Origin: Neorhizobium alkalisoli
GTDB taxonomy: Bacteria > Pseudomonadota > Alphaproteobacteria > Rhizobiales > Rhizobiaceae
Reading direction: 5' to 3'
NCBI RefSeq assembly: GCF_007829835.1
Contig: NZ_VIWP01000004.1
Span: 623,340 to 687,339, forward strand
Length of the DNA: 64,000 nt
Made by a program: the position numbers and the translations under genes. Within the stretch, counting starts at the first letter, position 1. Each line of letters opens with the position of its first letter. A model generated the notes under the pieces. The model saw nothing but the letters and a program-made list of their open reading frames with translations, did not search any database and was not told the origin of the DNA. Positions 36,838 through 47,000 of the stretch are shown piece after piece.

Positions 36838-37995
36838 ATGGCGAAAACTCTCGGACCGGTTAAACGCAAATTTTCTCCCTGGACCGATCCGTCGGCCGTT
36901 CCTTTCATCCGTTTCGAGAACATCACCAAGCGCTTCGGCAATTTCACCGCCGTCGATAATCTGACGCTGGATATCTACGAGCGCGAATTCTTCTCGCTGC
37001 TCGGCCCGTCCGGCTGTGGAAAGACGACGCTGATGCGCATGCTGGCTGGCTTTGATGAGCCGACCGAGGGCCGCATCCTCCTGCAGGGCAAGGATATTTC
37101 CGGCGTCCCGCCCTATCGCCGCCCGACCAACATGATGTTCCAGTCCTATGCGCTTTTTCCGCATATGACGGTCGAGAAGAACATCGCCTTCGGCCTCGAA
37201 CAGGACAAGCTGCCCAAGGGCGAGATCACCGCCCGCGTCGAGGAAATGCTGAAGCTCGTGAAGCTGGAGCAGTTCGCCAAGCGCAAGCCGAACCAGCTGT
37301 CCGGCGGCCAGCGCCAGCGCGTGGCGCTTGCCCGTTCGCTTGCCAAGCGGCCCAAGGTCCTGCTTCTCGACGAGCCGCTCGGCGCGCTCGACAAGAAACT
37401 GCGCGAAGAAACCCAGTTCGAGCTGATGGATATCCAGCACACGCTCGGCCTCACCTTCCTCATCGTCACCCACGACCAGGAAGAGGCGATGACCGTGTCC
37501 GACCGTATCGCGGTCATGGAGCGTGGCGTCATCGTTCAGGTCGCGACCCCGGCGGAAATCTACGAGGCGCCGAACAGCCGCTACGTTGCCGACTTCATCG
37601 GCGACATCAACATCGTCGACGGCACGGTCAAGAAGACCGACAGTGCGCTCGGTGCGCCGGGAGCGGTCACGATCGATTGTGGTGGATTGACCTTTGCCGC
37701 CGAACAGGAATGCCAGGCCGTCGTCGGCGACAACGTGGCCTATGCCGTGCGTCCGGAAAAGGTGCGGATCTCGCCTGAACAGCCTGCCGATACAAGCGTC
37801 AACGCCGTTAATGGCGAGGTCTGGGATATCGGCTACCTCGGCGATTTCTCGGTCTTCATCGTCAAGCTCGACGATGGCAGGGTCATGCGCGCCGCCCAGG
37901 CCAATGTCTCGCGCCTCGTCGACCGTCCGATCACTTTCGGCGACCGGGTCTGGCTGTCATGGCCGCTTGATGCGGGCCTCGTGCTGACCCGCTGA
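36838..37995 (+). CDS. potG: Polyamine ABC transporter ATPase PotG
   Basis: The 385-residue ATPase has Walker A GPSGCGKTT, signature LSGGQRQRVALARSL, Walker B VLLLDEPLGALDKK and H-loop VTHDQEEAM, followed by a C-terminal TOBE-type regulatory domain. ATG 36838 begins the family-like MAKTLGPVKRKFSPWTDP; an in-frame ATG at 36787 would add 17 residues. It is the second gene of potFGHI. Confidence 0.94.
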   Translation: MAKTLGPVKRKFSPWTDPSAVPFIRFENITKRFGNFTAVDNLTLDIYEREFFSLLGPSGCGKTTLMRMLAGFDEPTEGRILLQGKDISGVPPYRRPTNMMFQSYALFPHMTVEKNIAFGLEQDKLPKGEITARVEEMLKLVKLEQFAKRKPNQLSGGQRQRVALARSLAKRPKVLLLDEPLGALDKKLREETQFELMDIQHTLGLTFLIVTHDQEEAMTVSDRIAVMERGVIVQVATPAEIYEAPNSRYVADFIGDINIVDGTVKKTDSALGAPGAVTIDCGGLTFAAEQECQAVVGDNVAYAVRPEKVRISPEQPADTSVNAVNGEVWDIGYLGDFSVFIVKLDDGRVMRAAQANVSRLVDRPITFGDRVWLSWPLDAGLVLTR

Positions 37996-38003
37996 AGGAG
38001 GGG

Positions 38004-38927
38004 ATGATGGCAAGTGTTTCCAATGATGCCGCCACCCACCGCGGTCCAGGCCGTGCCCGTTGGCTGGTCGTCCTCGTGCCCTATGTCTGGCTGCTGCTGT
38101 TCTTCGTCGCGCCGTTCCTGATCATTCTGAAGATCTCGCTCTCCGACACGGCGATCTCGATGCCGCCCTATACGCCGGTCTTCGAAGGCTTTGGCGCGAT
38201 CGGCGATTTCATCTCCGAGCTCGATTTCGAAAACTACGTCTTCCTGACCGACGACCCGCTCTACATCCAGGCCTATATCTCGTCGCTGCGTATCGCGGTG
38301 ATTTCGACCCTGCTTCTGCTTTTGATCGGTTATCCGATGGCGCTGGCCATGGCGCGCGCGCCGACCTCGATCAGGCCGACGCTTGTCATGCTCGTCATCC
38401 TGCCCTTCTGGACCTCGTTCCTGATCCGCGTTTACGCCTGGATCGGCATACTCAAGCCGGATGGGCTGCTGACGCTTCTGCTCCAGACCATCGGCCTGAT
38501 GGGACCGGACGACCAGATACAGATCTTCCGCACCGATACCGCGGTGTTTATCGGCATCGTCTATTCCTATCTGCCCTTCATGGTCCTGCCGCTCTATTCG
38601 GCGCTGGAAAAGATGGACAATACGCTGCTTGAAGCGGCCAACGATCTCGGCTGCCCGCCGCTCAAGGCCTTCTGGCGCATCACGTTCCCGCTTTCGCTGC
38701 CCGGCGTCATCGCCGGCTCGATGATCTGCTTCATTCCGATCACCGGTGAATTCGTCATTCCCGACCTGCTCGGCGGCGCCGACACGCTGATGATCGGCAA
38801 GACACTGTGGACGGAGTTCTTCGGCAATCGCGACTGGCCACTCGCCTCGGCGGTTGCCGTCATTCTCCTGCTCGCGCTCGTGGTGCCGATCATGATCTTC
38901 CAGAACCAGCAGAAGAAGGTGGCCTGA
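38004..38927 (+). CDS. potH: Polyamine ABC transporter permease PotH
   Basis: The 307-residue inner-membrane permease has six hydrophobic helices and the EAA loop LLEAANDLGCPPLKAFWRIT that docks on PotG. AAGGAGGGG at the potG stop serves as ribosome-binding site for ATG 38004 (or ATG 38007). It lies 8 bases after potG and 1 base before potI. Confidence 0.95.
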   Translation: MMASVSNDAATHRGPGRARWLVVLVPYVWLLLFFVAPFLIILKISLSDTAISMPPYTPVFEGFGAIGDFISELDFENYVFLTDDPLYIQAYISSLRIAVISTLLLLLIGYPMALAMARAPTSIRPTLVMLVILPFWTSFLIRVYAWIGILKPDGLLTLLLQTIGLMGPDDQIQIFRTDTAVFIGIVYSYLPFMVLPLYSALEKMDNTLLEAANDLGCPPLKAFWRITFPLSLPGVIAGSMICFIPITGEFVIPDLLGGADTLMIGKTLWTEFFGNRDWPLASAVAVILLLALVVPIMIFQNQQKKVA

Positions 38928-38928
38928 G

Positions 38929-39747
38929 ATGAAGTCATCCCGCTTCGATATCACCGTCCTGACGCTGGGCTTTGCCTTCCTCTATATCCCGATCGTCATC
39001 CTCGTCGTTTATTCCTTCAATGCTTCCAGGCTGGTGACCGTCTGGGGCGGGTTCTCGCTGCACTGGTACGCATCCATGTGGTCGAACGAGGGACTGATGG
39101 ATGCCGCCTGGGTGACGGCGCGCGTCGGCGTGCTCAGCGCCACGCTCGGCACCGTCCTTGGCACTCTTGCCGCGCTGGCTCTGGTGCGTTTTCAGAAATT
39201 TCCCGGCCGCATGCTGTTTTCCGGCATGATCTACGCGCCGCTTGTCATGCCTGAGGTCATTACCGGCCTCTCCATGCTGCTTCTCTTCGTGGCGCTCGGT
39301 GTCGACCGAGGCTTCTGGACGGTCATCATCGCCCATACGACCTTCACCATGTGCTATGTCGCGATCGTCGTTCAGTCCCGGCTTCTGACCTTCGATCGCA
39401 GCCTCGAAGAAGCAGCTCTTGATCTCGGCTGCCCGCCGGTCAAGACCTTCTTCAAGATCACGCTACCGTTGATCCTGCCGGCTGTGGTTGCAGGCTGGAT
39501 GCTCGCCTTTACCCTGTCGCTCGACGATCTCGTGATTGCCAGCTTCAATACCGGCCCGGGCGCGACGACGCTGCCGATAAAAATTTATTCGCAGGTTCGC
39601 CTTGGCGTGACACCGGAAATCAACGCGATCTGCACGATCCTGATCGGACTGGTGACGATCGGCGTCATCGTCGCATCGCTCTCCACCAAGCGTGCCGAGA
39701 TCCGCCGCATCCGCGACGAGCATCTCGCCCAACGCCAGGGAATTTAG
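38929..39747 (+). CDS. potI: Polyamine ABC transporter permease PotI
   Basis: The 272-residue permease is the partner of PotH, with six membrane helices and the EAA loop LEEAALDLGCPPVKTFFKIT. It is the last gene of potFGHI. The stop is only 16 bases from the stop of the convergent AsmA-like gene, with no clear terminator between them, so the two transcripts may overlap. Confidence 0.95.
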   Translation: MKSSRFDITVLTLGFAFLYIPIVILVVYSFNASRLVTVWGGFSLHWYASMWSNEGLMDAAWVTARVGVLSATLGTVLGTLAALALVRFQKFPGRMLFSGMIYAPLVMPEVITGLSMLLLFVALGVDRGFWTVIIAHTTFTMCYVAIVVQSRLLTFDRSLEEAALDLGCPPVKTFFKITLPLILPAVVAGWMLAFTLSLDDLVIASFNTGPGATTLPIKIYSQVRLGVTPEINAICTILIGLVTIGVIVASLSTKRAEIRRIRDEHLAQRQGI

Positions 39748-39763
39748 CGGAGAAAAGTGCGGC

Positions 39764-41638
39764 TCAGTCGCCGAGCTTCGGCACGTTCTGGTGCAATGGC
39801 CAAATGACCGGGTCCGGCCATGAGCCGCCGATGAAGAATGTTGCAGGGGCAATCGGCGTATTGCCGCCGCGTGCGTCGCTGCCGGGCCTGTCGATCGTCG
39901 CGGAAAGCGCGAGGCTGCTGTTGATATAGGGCACGATACCGCTCAGCGAAATCGTGTCACTCGCCCCGACAATGCGCCCCTGGGTGATATCTGCCGAGCC
40001 ATTCGCAAGTGTGGCGGCAATATCGATGCTGTTGAATTCGAAACCGCCGGTTCCCTTTGCATCGTCGAGCGAGAAATACGGCTTTTGCGCCGCCAGCTGC
40101 CGGATATTTGCAAGGTCCACGCCCGGCAGCACGCCGCCATCTGCGGTGAAATGGAAGGATCCTTTTGCCTTTCGCCAGGCAACGGCGGTCAGCGGCCGCG
40201 CGACATCCATCGCCAGTTCGAACGAACCCTTGCCGGCGGGCAGGGGGCCTTGCAGGCCGAGCCTCTGGATGATGGTGGCAAAATCCGCGCCATGCACGGA
40301 AAGCCGTGCGGCCACGCCGCCTGCATCACCTTCCTTGATCGTACCGATCCTGCCGGTCAGGCGCCCGCCTTCGAAATCGCTGTCGAGAATATCGACGCGG
40401 GACTGGGCGCCGATATTCATCACGCCGATCGCCACTTCGCTGAGGCCGAACGGGCCGAGGGCAGCGTTTTGCGCGGATAGTCTGAGATCGAGATCGAACC
40501 GGTTGCGGAACTGCCCGGCCGGATCGTTCTCGTCGAGCAGCCGCGGCGCGATCTCGGCCAGCAGCGGCGAAAAATCGATCCGGTTGAGGGCAAGCGTCCC
40601 GGTCAGCCGCGGTTGCGCATTCGGCTTGAGGGCGAGATCGAGAATGCCCGTTGCATGCACGTCATTGATATCGAGCGACAGGCCTTCGAAACGCACGGCA
40701 TCGGCGCTGGTGATCAGCTTTGCCTGCAGCGAAAGCGCCTTCATATGGTCTGCGGCCGGAAAATCGATGCCGAACCATGTCATCAGTTCAGGCAGATCGA
40801 CCGTCGAAAGCTCGGCATTGCCGGACAGGAAACCGTGTTCGGCAAGGTTCACGATGCCGCTGAACTGGGCGTTGAAAAGGTCCGAACGGATCGTTCCGTT
40901 GGTATTGCTGCTGCGCCCGGAAAACAGCAGAAGCGGCTGGCTGGAGCTGATTTCGGCACTCACCTTGCGCCCGGCAACCACCGCCTCGCCGGTCAGGCTC
41001 GCACCCTCCGACAGGTGCGGCCAGCGCACCCGGCCGCTGATGCCTTCGATGCGGGTGACGGTGCCTTCCGGCGCCTGGTTGATCTCGACACTGCCGTCAT
41101 GGACGCGGATTTCGCCGATCGGGGCGTCATAGGAAACGGAAAGCGACTGCCCGTTTCCGCTTGGCCTGACATCCGCGACCGCATGGGCAAGCAGGCCGGC
41201 ATCCGACCAGTCGAGCGTGCCGTCCGCCTGCCGCGTCACGAAGATCTTCGGTTCCCTCAGGCGAAAATCCTTGAAGATCGGCCGGCCGATCAACGCGCCA
41301 AAGAGGTCGAATGCGGCCGAAAGCTCCGATACATGGCCGATCGTCCGCTTCTGCTCGTCGTCCCGGCGGATCGTCACGTCCGACAGCGTGATGCGGGCCT
41401 TTGGCCAGAAACGCAGCGTCGGCGCGCCACCGATGGTCACGTCCTGACCGATCCAGCGCTCGACGGCAGTCTCCATCCTGTCACGCACCAGAACGGTGGA
41501 GATCAGCAGCGGTGCGACGGTCTCGAAAAGCACGAAAATGACCAGCGCGATCAGGCAGACCAGCAGAATAGAACGCGCGCGGCGCCCGACCGGGCGTCCG
41601 CGCCTATCCAGCAGATGTCTCATTCGATCAAGGAGCAT
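39764..41638 (-). CDS. AsmA-family inner-membrane protein
   Basis: This is a 624-residue protein with an N-terminal membrane anchor (about residues 20-42) and a large periplasmic part of repetitive beta structure. The AsmA opening follows the anchor (DVTIGGAPTLRFWPKARITL) and the C-terminal AsmA module contains AKGSFHFTADGGVLPGVDLA. Family members bridge inner and outer membranes and affect lipid transport and outer-membrane assembly. Start ATG 41638 is preferred over the longer frame from 41731, but no good ribosome-binding site decides it. Confidence 0.87.
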   Translation of the reverse strand: MLLDRMRHLLDRRGRPVGRRARSILLVCLIALVIFVLFETVAPLLISTVLVRDRMETAVERWIGQDVTIGGAPTLRFWPKARITLSDVTIRRDDEQKRTIGHVSELSAAFDLFGALIGRPIFKDFRLREPKIFVTRQADGTLDWSDAGLLAHAVADVRPSGNGQSLSVSYDAPIGEIRVHDGSVEINQAPEGTVTRIEGISGRVRWPHLSEGASLTGEAVVAGRKVSAEISSSQPLLLFSGRSSNTNGTIRSDLFNAQFSGIVNLAEHGFLSGNAELSTVDLPELMTWFGIDFPAADHMKALSLQAKLITSADAVRFEGLSLDINDVHATGILDLALKPNAQPRLTGTLALNRIDFSPLLAEIAPRLLDENDPAGQFRNRFDLDLRLSAQNAALGPFGLSEVAIGVMNIGAQSRVDILDSDFEGGRLTGRIGTIKEGDAGGVAARLSVHGADFATIIQRLGLQGPLPAGKGSFELAMDVARPLTAVAWRKAKGSFHFTADGGVLPGVDLANIRQLAAQKPYFSLDDAKGTGGFEFNSIDIAATLANGSADITQGRIVGASDTISLSGIVPYINSSLALSATIDRPGSDARGGNTPIAPATFFIGGSWPDPVIWPLHQNVPKLGD

Positions 41639-41815
41639 GGCAGGCGCATATAGGAAATGACATTGAGGCGCAAATAGGAGCATTGCCGGCTGGCCGTGGC
41701 CCTTTATCGCCGAAAACCCCATGCTATACAAATGCTGATGCCCAGCTGAACTTGCAACAGTCAGGCAGGGCGCAAAACGCTTCCGGGGAGGAGGCGGCAG
41801 CAGTGGAGGATTTGC

Positions 41816-43768
41816 ATGAGCATGGACAGGCCGCTATGGGCGCCATCGGCAGAGGCGAAGAGGGATGCGCCGCTATCGCACTTCATGACATGGTGCGCAG
41901 AGCGTCATGCTCGGGTGTTTTCCGATTACGATGCCTTTTATGCATGGTCGATTGCCGAGCGTGCCGATTTCTGGTCCGCAGTCTGGGATTATTGCGGCGT
42001 AAAGGGCGAGCGCGGCGAGCGGGCCCTCATTCACGGCGACGACATGCTGGCCGCCCGTTTCTTCCCCGATGCGACGCTCAATTTTGCAGAGAACCTGTTG
42101 CGCGGTGAAGGCACCGGTGATGCGCTCGTCTTCTGGGGTGAGGACAAAGTGAAGGACCGCTGGTCCTGGGACAGGCTGCGCGCGGAAGTCTCCCGGCTGC
42201 AGCAGGCTTTTCGGGCCATGGGGATCGTCAAGGGCGATCGCATTGCTGCGATGATGCCGAACATGCCGGAGACGATTGCCTGCATGCTGGCCACGGCCTC
42301 GCTCGGCGCCATCTGGTCCTCCTGCTCGCCCGATTTCGGCGAACAGGGCGTGCTCGACAGGTTCGGGCAGATCGGCCCAAAGCTCTTCATCACCTGCGAT
42401 GCCTATTGGTATAATGGCAAACTGCAGGATGTGTCGCCCAAGGTGCGGGCGGTCTCGGAAAAGCTCGCTGCACCGGTTCTGGTCATACCCTATGCCGGAG
42501 ATGCCGAAGCGCTGGCAGCATCTCTGTCAGACGGAAAAACGCTTGCCGTTTTCACAGCGCCCTTCGAACCGCGTGCGCTGGAATTCGAGCCGCTTCCCTT
42601 CTCGCATCCGCTTTACATCCTGTTTTCGTCGGGCACGACCGGCGTGCCCAAATGCATCGTCCATTCGGCCGGCGGCACGCTTCTGCAGCATCTGAAGGAA
42701 CATCGTTTCCATTGCAGCGTCAGCCCTGGCGACCGGGTCTTCTATTTCACCACCTGCGGCTGGATGATGTGGAATTGGCTGGTTTCCGGCCTTGCGGCAG
42801 GCGCCACCCTTTGCCTTTACGACGGCTCTCCCTTTGCACCGGACGGCAATATCCTGTTCGACTATGCGCAGAAGGAGAAGTTCGCGGTCTTCGGCACATC
42901 CGCCAAATATATCGACGCCGTCCGCAAGGGCGGGCTCGTGCCGAAGGAGAGCCATGACCTTTCGAGCCTGAGGCTGATGGCCTCGACCGGCTCGCCGCTG
43001 TCGCCCGAATGCTTCTCCTTCGTCTACGAAGGCATCAAGGCCGATCTGCATCTGGCGTCCATTTCCGGCGGCACCGATATCGTCTCCTGCTTCGTGCTCG
43101 GCAATCCGCTGAAACCGGTCTGGCGTGGCGAGATCCAGGGACCGGGCCTTGGCCTTGCCGTCGATGTCTGGAGCGAGGACGGCAGGTCCGTGCGCGGTGA
43201 AAAGGGCGAGCTCGTCTGCACCTCCGCCTTTCCTTCCATGCCGATCATGTTCTGGAACGATCCCGATCAGGCGAAATATCGCGCTGCCTATTTCGAGCGG
43301 TTCGACAATATCTGGTGCCACGGTGATTTCGCCGAATGGACGCAGCATGGCGGCATCGTCATTCACGGCCGCTCGGATGCGACGCTTAACCCCGGCGGCG
43401 TCCGGATCGGCACGGCCGAGATCTACAATCAGGTCGAACAGATGGCGGAGGTGGCCGAGGCGATCTGCATCGGCCAGGACTGGCAGGACGATGTGCGTGT
43501 CGTTCTTTTCGTGCGCCTGTCGGGCGGCATCTCGCTCGATGCGAAGCTCGAAGGAGAGATCAAGAGCCGCATCCGCTCCGGCGCTTCACCACGGCATGTG
43601 CCGGCCAAGATCATTCAGGTTGCCGACATTCCCAGGACCAAGTCCGGCAAGATCGTCGAGCTTGCGGTCCGCGAAGTCGTGCATGGCCGACCGGTAAAGA
43701 ACAAGGAGGCGCTGGCCAATCCCGAGGCTCTCGACCTCTATGCGGGCATAGCCGAACTTGCGCGCTGA
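41816..43768 (+). CDS. aacS: Acetoacetyl-CoA synthetase
   Basis: The enzyme activates acetoacetate with ATP and CoA, letting the cell recover carbon from poly-3-hydroxybutyrate. The 650-residue product has the acyl-adenylate motif [18 protein letters not shown], the acetoacetyl-CoA synthetase N-terminal region ([20 protein letters not shown]) and the C-terminal catalytic lysine motif [15 protein letters not shown] is 7 bases before ATG 41816. The rhizobial gene is also called acsA2. The phasin gene 5 kb away fits the same polyester theme. Confidence 0.94.
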   Translation: MSMDRPLWAPSAEAKRDAPLSHFMTWCAERHARVFSDYDAFYAWSIAERADFWSAVWDYCGVKGERGERALIHGDDMLAARFFPDATLNFAENLLRGEGTGDALVFWGEDKVKDRWSWDRLRAEVSRLQQAFRAMGIVKGDRIAAMMPNMPETIACMLATASLGAIWSSCSPDFGEQGVLDRFGQIGPKLFITCDAYWYNGKLQDVSPKVRAVSEKLAAPVLVIPYAGDAEALAASLSDGKTLAVFTAPFEPRALEFEPLPFSHPLYILFSSGTTGVPKCIVHSAGGTLLQHLKEHRFHCSVSPGDRVFYFTTCGWMMWNWLVSGLAAGATLCLYDGSPFAPDGNILFDYAQKEKFAVFGTSAKYIDAVRKGGLVPKESHDLSSLRLMASTGSPLSPECFSFVYEGIKADLHLASISGGTDIVSCFVLGNPLKPVWRGEIQGPGLGLAVDVWSEDGRSVRGEKGELVCTSAFPSMPIMFWNDPDQAKYRAAYFERFDNIWCHGDFAEWTQHGGIVIHGRSDATLNPGGVRIGTAEIYNQVEQMAEVAEAICIGQDWQDDVRVVLFVRLSGGISLDAKLEGEIKSRIRSGASPRHVPAKIIQVADIPRTKSGKIVELAVREVVHGRPVKNKEALANPEALDLYAGIAELAR

Positions 43769-43850
43769 ATCAGACATTTGCTGGATCGGTGTGCCACTCT
43801 GGCACGCCGTTGCAGCGGTCCTGCCGGCACTCTAAAACCGGGACAACTCT

Positions 43851-43865
43851 TTAACGTCCTGTTAA
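43851..43865 (+). promoter_or_regulatory. CtrA-type box upstream of the small-RNA candidate
   Basis: TTAA-CGTCCTG-TTAA is an exact TTAA-N7-TTAA match to the binding site of the cell-cycle regulator CtrA. It lies about 45 bases before the first stem of a structured RNA candidate on the plus strand. The site is seen in sequence; binding is inferred. Confidence 0.6.
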
Positions 43866-43889
43866 GTCGGATCGACCAAAAGTGACTCA

Positions 43890-44008
43890 GCATGAAGCAT
43901 TTCGTGTAAGGAAGACCGGAGGCCCGCGAGCTTCCGCAGACATGACGTCTTCCATCCCTTTTTGAACAGCATTCAACTCAAAGGCAGCTTCGGCTGCCTT
44001 TCTTTTAT
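43890..44008 (+). ncRNA. Candidate trans-acting small RNA with UUCG-loop terminator
   Basis: Between the convergent aacS and histidine kinase genes, the plus strand can fold into nested stems: GGAAGAC/GTCTTCC (43910-43916/43947-43953) enclosing CGGAGGC/GCTTCCG (43917-43923/43930-43936, one G.T). An unpaired stretch follows, then a perfect 9-bp stem AAAGGCAGC/GCTGCCTTT (43980-43988/43993-44001) with a TTCG loop and a T-rich tail. The terminator is too far from the aacS stop (211 bases) to be its obvious end, and a CtrA box is placed like a promoter. The 5' end is a guess. I cannot assign a named rhizobial sRNA. Confidence 0.55.
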
Positions 44009-44040
44009 GTGCTTTTTAGTTGAATGCGTTTTGACGCGGG

Positions 44041-47000
44041 TTACGTCGCAAGCACCCGCGGCGATGGGAAGGTGATCTCGACCAGCGTGCCTTCATTGGG
44101 TGCCGAGCTGATCGCAAAGGCGGCGCGGTTTGCATCCACCATTGCCTTGGTCAGCGGCAGGCCAAGCCCGGTGCCGTCGCCCCGCTTGCGGGCAGCGCCT
44201 GCGACCTGACGGAACGGTTTCATGGCCAGTTCCAGCTCGGACCGCGTCATGCCGATCCCCGTATCCCGCACCCGCAAGACGACATTGCCGTTTGGCTCAT
44301 AGGCGCTCGAAACCACGATCTGCCCGCCGGATGGCGTGAAGCGGATGGCGTTCGACAGGATGTTGAGCACGATCTGCTTGATCGAGCGAAGATCCGCAAC
44401 CACGGGCGGCACCGCCTGCGACAGCGCCGTGCGGATGATAACCCGCTGGCTGTTCGCCTGCGGCTGCACCAGTGACACGGCCTCAGACACGGTCTCGTTA
44501 AGGCCGACAGAGGTGAAATCCATCTCCATCTCGCCCGCCTCGATCTTGGAAATGTCGAGCAGGTCGTTGACGATGTCGAGGACGTGGCGACCGGAGCGGC
44601 CGATATCGTTGGAATATTCGACATAACGCGGATGGCCGATCGGGCCGAAGCGCTCACCCGCCATCATGTCGGCAAAACCGATAATGGCGTTCAGCGGCGT
44701 GCGGATTTCGTGGCTGACATGCGCCAGGAATTCGCTCTTGTGCGCATTGGCCGTCTCGGCGGCACGTTTGGCGGTGCGCAATTCGTCTTCGGTGCGCTTC
44801 CACTGCGTGATGTCGCGGATGACGGCGCAATAACCGTTCGACGAGGTGAGCTTGCCGATCGTCATGAACAGCGGCAGGAAACCGCCGGAAGCCTCGCGGC
44901 CGATCACTTCGCGCCCGTCGTTCAGGACGCTTGCAACACCATGGCCTGAAAGGCCGGAGAGGTAATCGATGATCGCCCTCTGGCTTTCATGCGCGAACAG
45001 CATGACGAAGGGTTTGCCGTTGATTTCGTCGTCATCGTAATTGAACAGGGCGCTGGCGGCACGGTTCATCGAGCGCACTTCGCCGCTCGCATCGATGATC
45101 ACGACGCCATCGGTCGCCGTTTCGAGAATGGCGCGCAGCTCTTCGACTTCCACCTGGAGCCGGGCCAGCTGGTCTGCCGGCCGGTTGTTGCGGAAGGGAA
45201 TGATCTCTGCCTGGCCATCGGCCTCGACCGGGCCTGCCGCTTCCGTCTCGGAGGCGATCGGCATCAATACCAGCATCAGCGCGCTGTTATCGCCCCAGCG
45301 GACGGATTGCAGCTTGGCAGTGACCGGCAGGATGTCGTCATTCGCCTTGACGACGACCATGCTGCCGGCTCCCGACGTCTTGTCGTCGAGGTCCTGCCGC
45401 TGCAACAGCGCATCGAGCCCGCCGACCGCATCGAGTTCCTCGAGCGACGCATAACCGGTCAGTTTCAAAAATTCCGGATTGCCGTGAATGAGCGTGTCGC
45501 CGCTATGGACCAGCAGTGCCACCGGCATCTGGTCGACGATATCGGCCGAAAGCCCGATGCGCTCACGGATCGGAAGCATGGTCTGCAGCAGCTCGCGATC
45601 GCTGAGATGCGAATGTGCATCATCATCTGTTGGTGTTGCGGACAGAGGCTCAGTTTCGGCCTTCTGAATCTCTTCTTCTGCCGGGATTTCGTTCTGTTCG
45701 GTCAAATCTTGCTCGTCGGTCACAACCGGCTCGTCCTCGGGCGCTGCAGGCAGATCTTCCGCAGCCTCGGGCTCAGCCGCGGCCTCGGATTCGATCGCTG
45801 CCGCGCCGGAATGGGCATCCACCGCTGCGATTTCTTCTGCCGGCGCGTCTTCGACGACCGGATCGACGCTCTCGGCAACGGGATGGCCATCAGCCTGTTC
45901 GGAAACGGTGTTTTGGTCTTCCGATAGCTCCGACTCATCCTGCTGATCCGCTGAAACCGCGACTTCGACGTCCTGCTCCGGAGATGTCTGGTCCGGTGTG
46001 GCAACTGCCTCGTTCACAGCTTCTGTCGACGCTTCGGTAGCGTCAGCCGCGATCGGCGACACGTCCGCAGTGCTGGCATCGTCAGTCGCCACAATATTCT
46101 GCGCGGAACCCACGGCTGCGGCATCCTGTGTTGCTGCGGCATTATCCTCGCCGCCGACAAAACGGTCGAGCTGCCGGGCGATCTCGCGGAATGCGGCCTG
46201 CTCGACGGGCGTCAGGCGGGTCCGGTGTTCCTCGAGCTGAATGATCTTGTCCGATTGGCGGCGGCCCGGATTGTCGACGAGCCTTAGCGCTGGCCGCTCG
46301 CCGTTCGGCCAGTCGGTCGCCGGATTGAGCGGCAGTGTCGGGGCAGGGGCTTCGTCCTGACCTTGCGTTTCGGCGGCGAAATCATCCGCCTCATCGTTCT
46401 CTGCAACGATCTCGTCGTGCGTCTCGTCGGCAATGCCTTCGACGGGCTCTGAGTAGCCTGTAGCGAGCGTGTCATATGCCTTGTCGATAAAGGCAATTTC
46501 TTCGGCCTTATCCGCCGTTATGCTGTTAGTGGCTTGCTCGTCGGCTTCCACCGTGTCCAGCTCGTCATCCGCGGCAAAATCTTCCGTCGCAGACGGCACG
46601 AGCGACAGGCCGATCGCATGCGGATCTTCCGCCGCATCGGCAATCCGCACGATGCCGAAGCCTCGAAAACCATCGAATTCACGGCTGCGGGTATAGGTCG
46701 GCAGGGCGGCGAGATCGACGGGCACGATCAGTGAGGTGCCCTCGACCGGCCACCAGATGGTCTTGCCGGACCAGGTGTCGCGCTTGTTGAGAAGCTCGAT
46801 GATCCGGCCTTCGGGATCGAGATGGAAGAGCGCGGCCATATCGGAAAAGGCCATGCCGATGATATCGGCCGCATGCGGACCGACCGTCGCCGCGAATTCG
46901 CTCGAAACCTCGGTAAAATGCCCGGTGGCATCGATTTTCCAGACGAAACGCGTCGCCCGCGCCTCGCTGCGGAACGAGAAATTTTCGGTGTCCGATGGTG

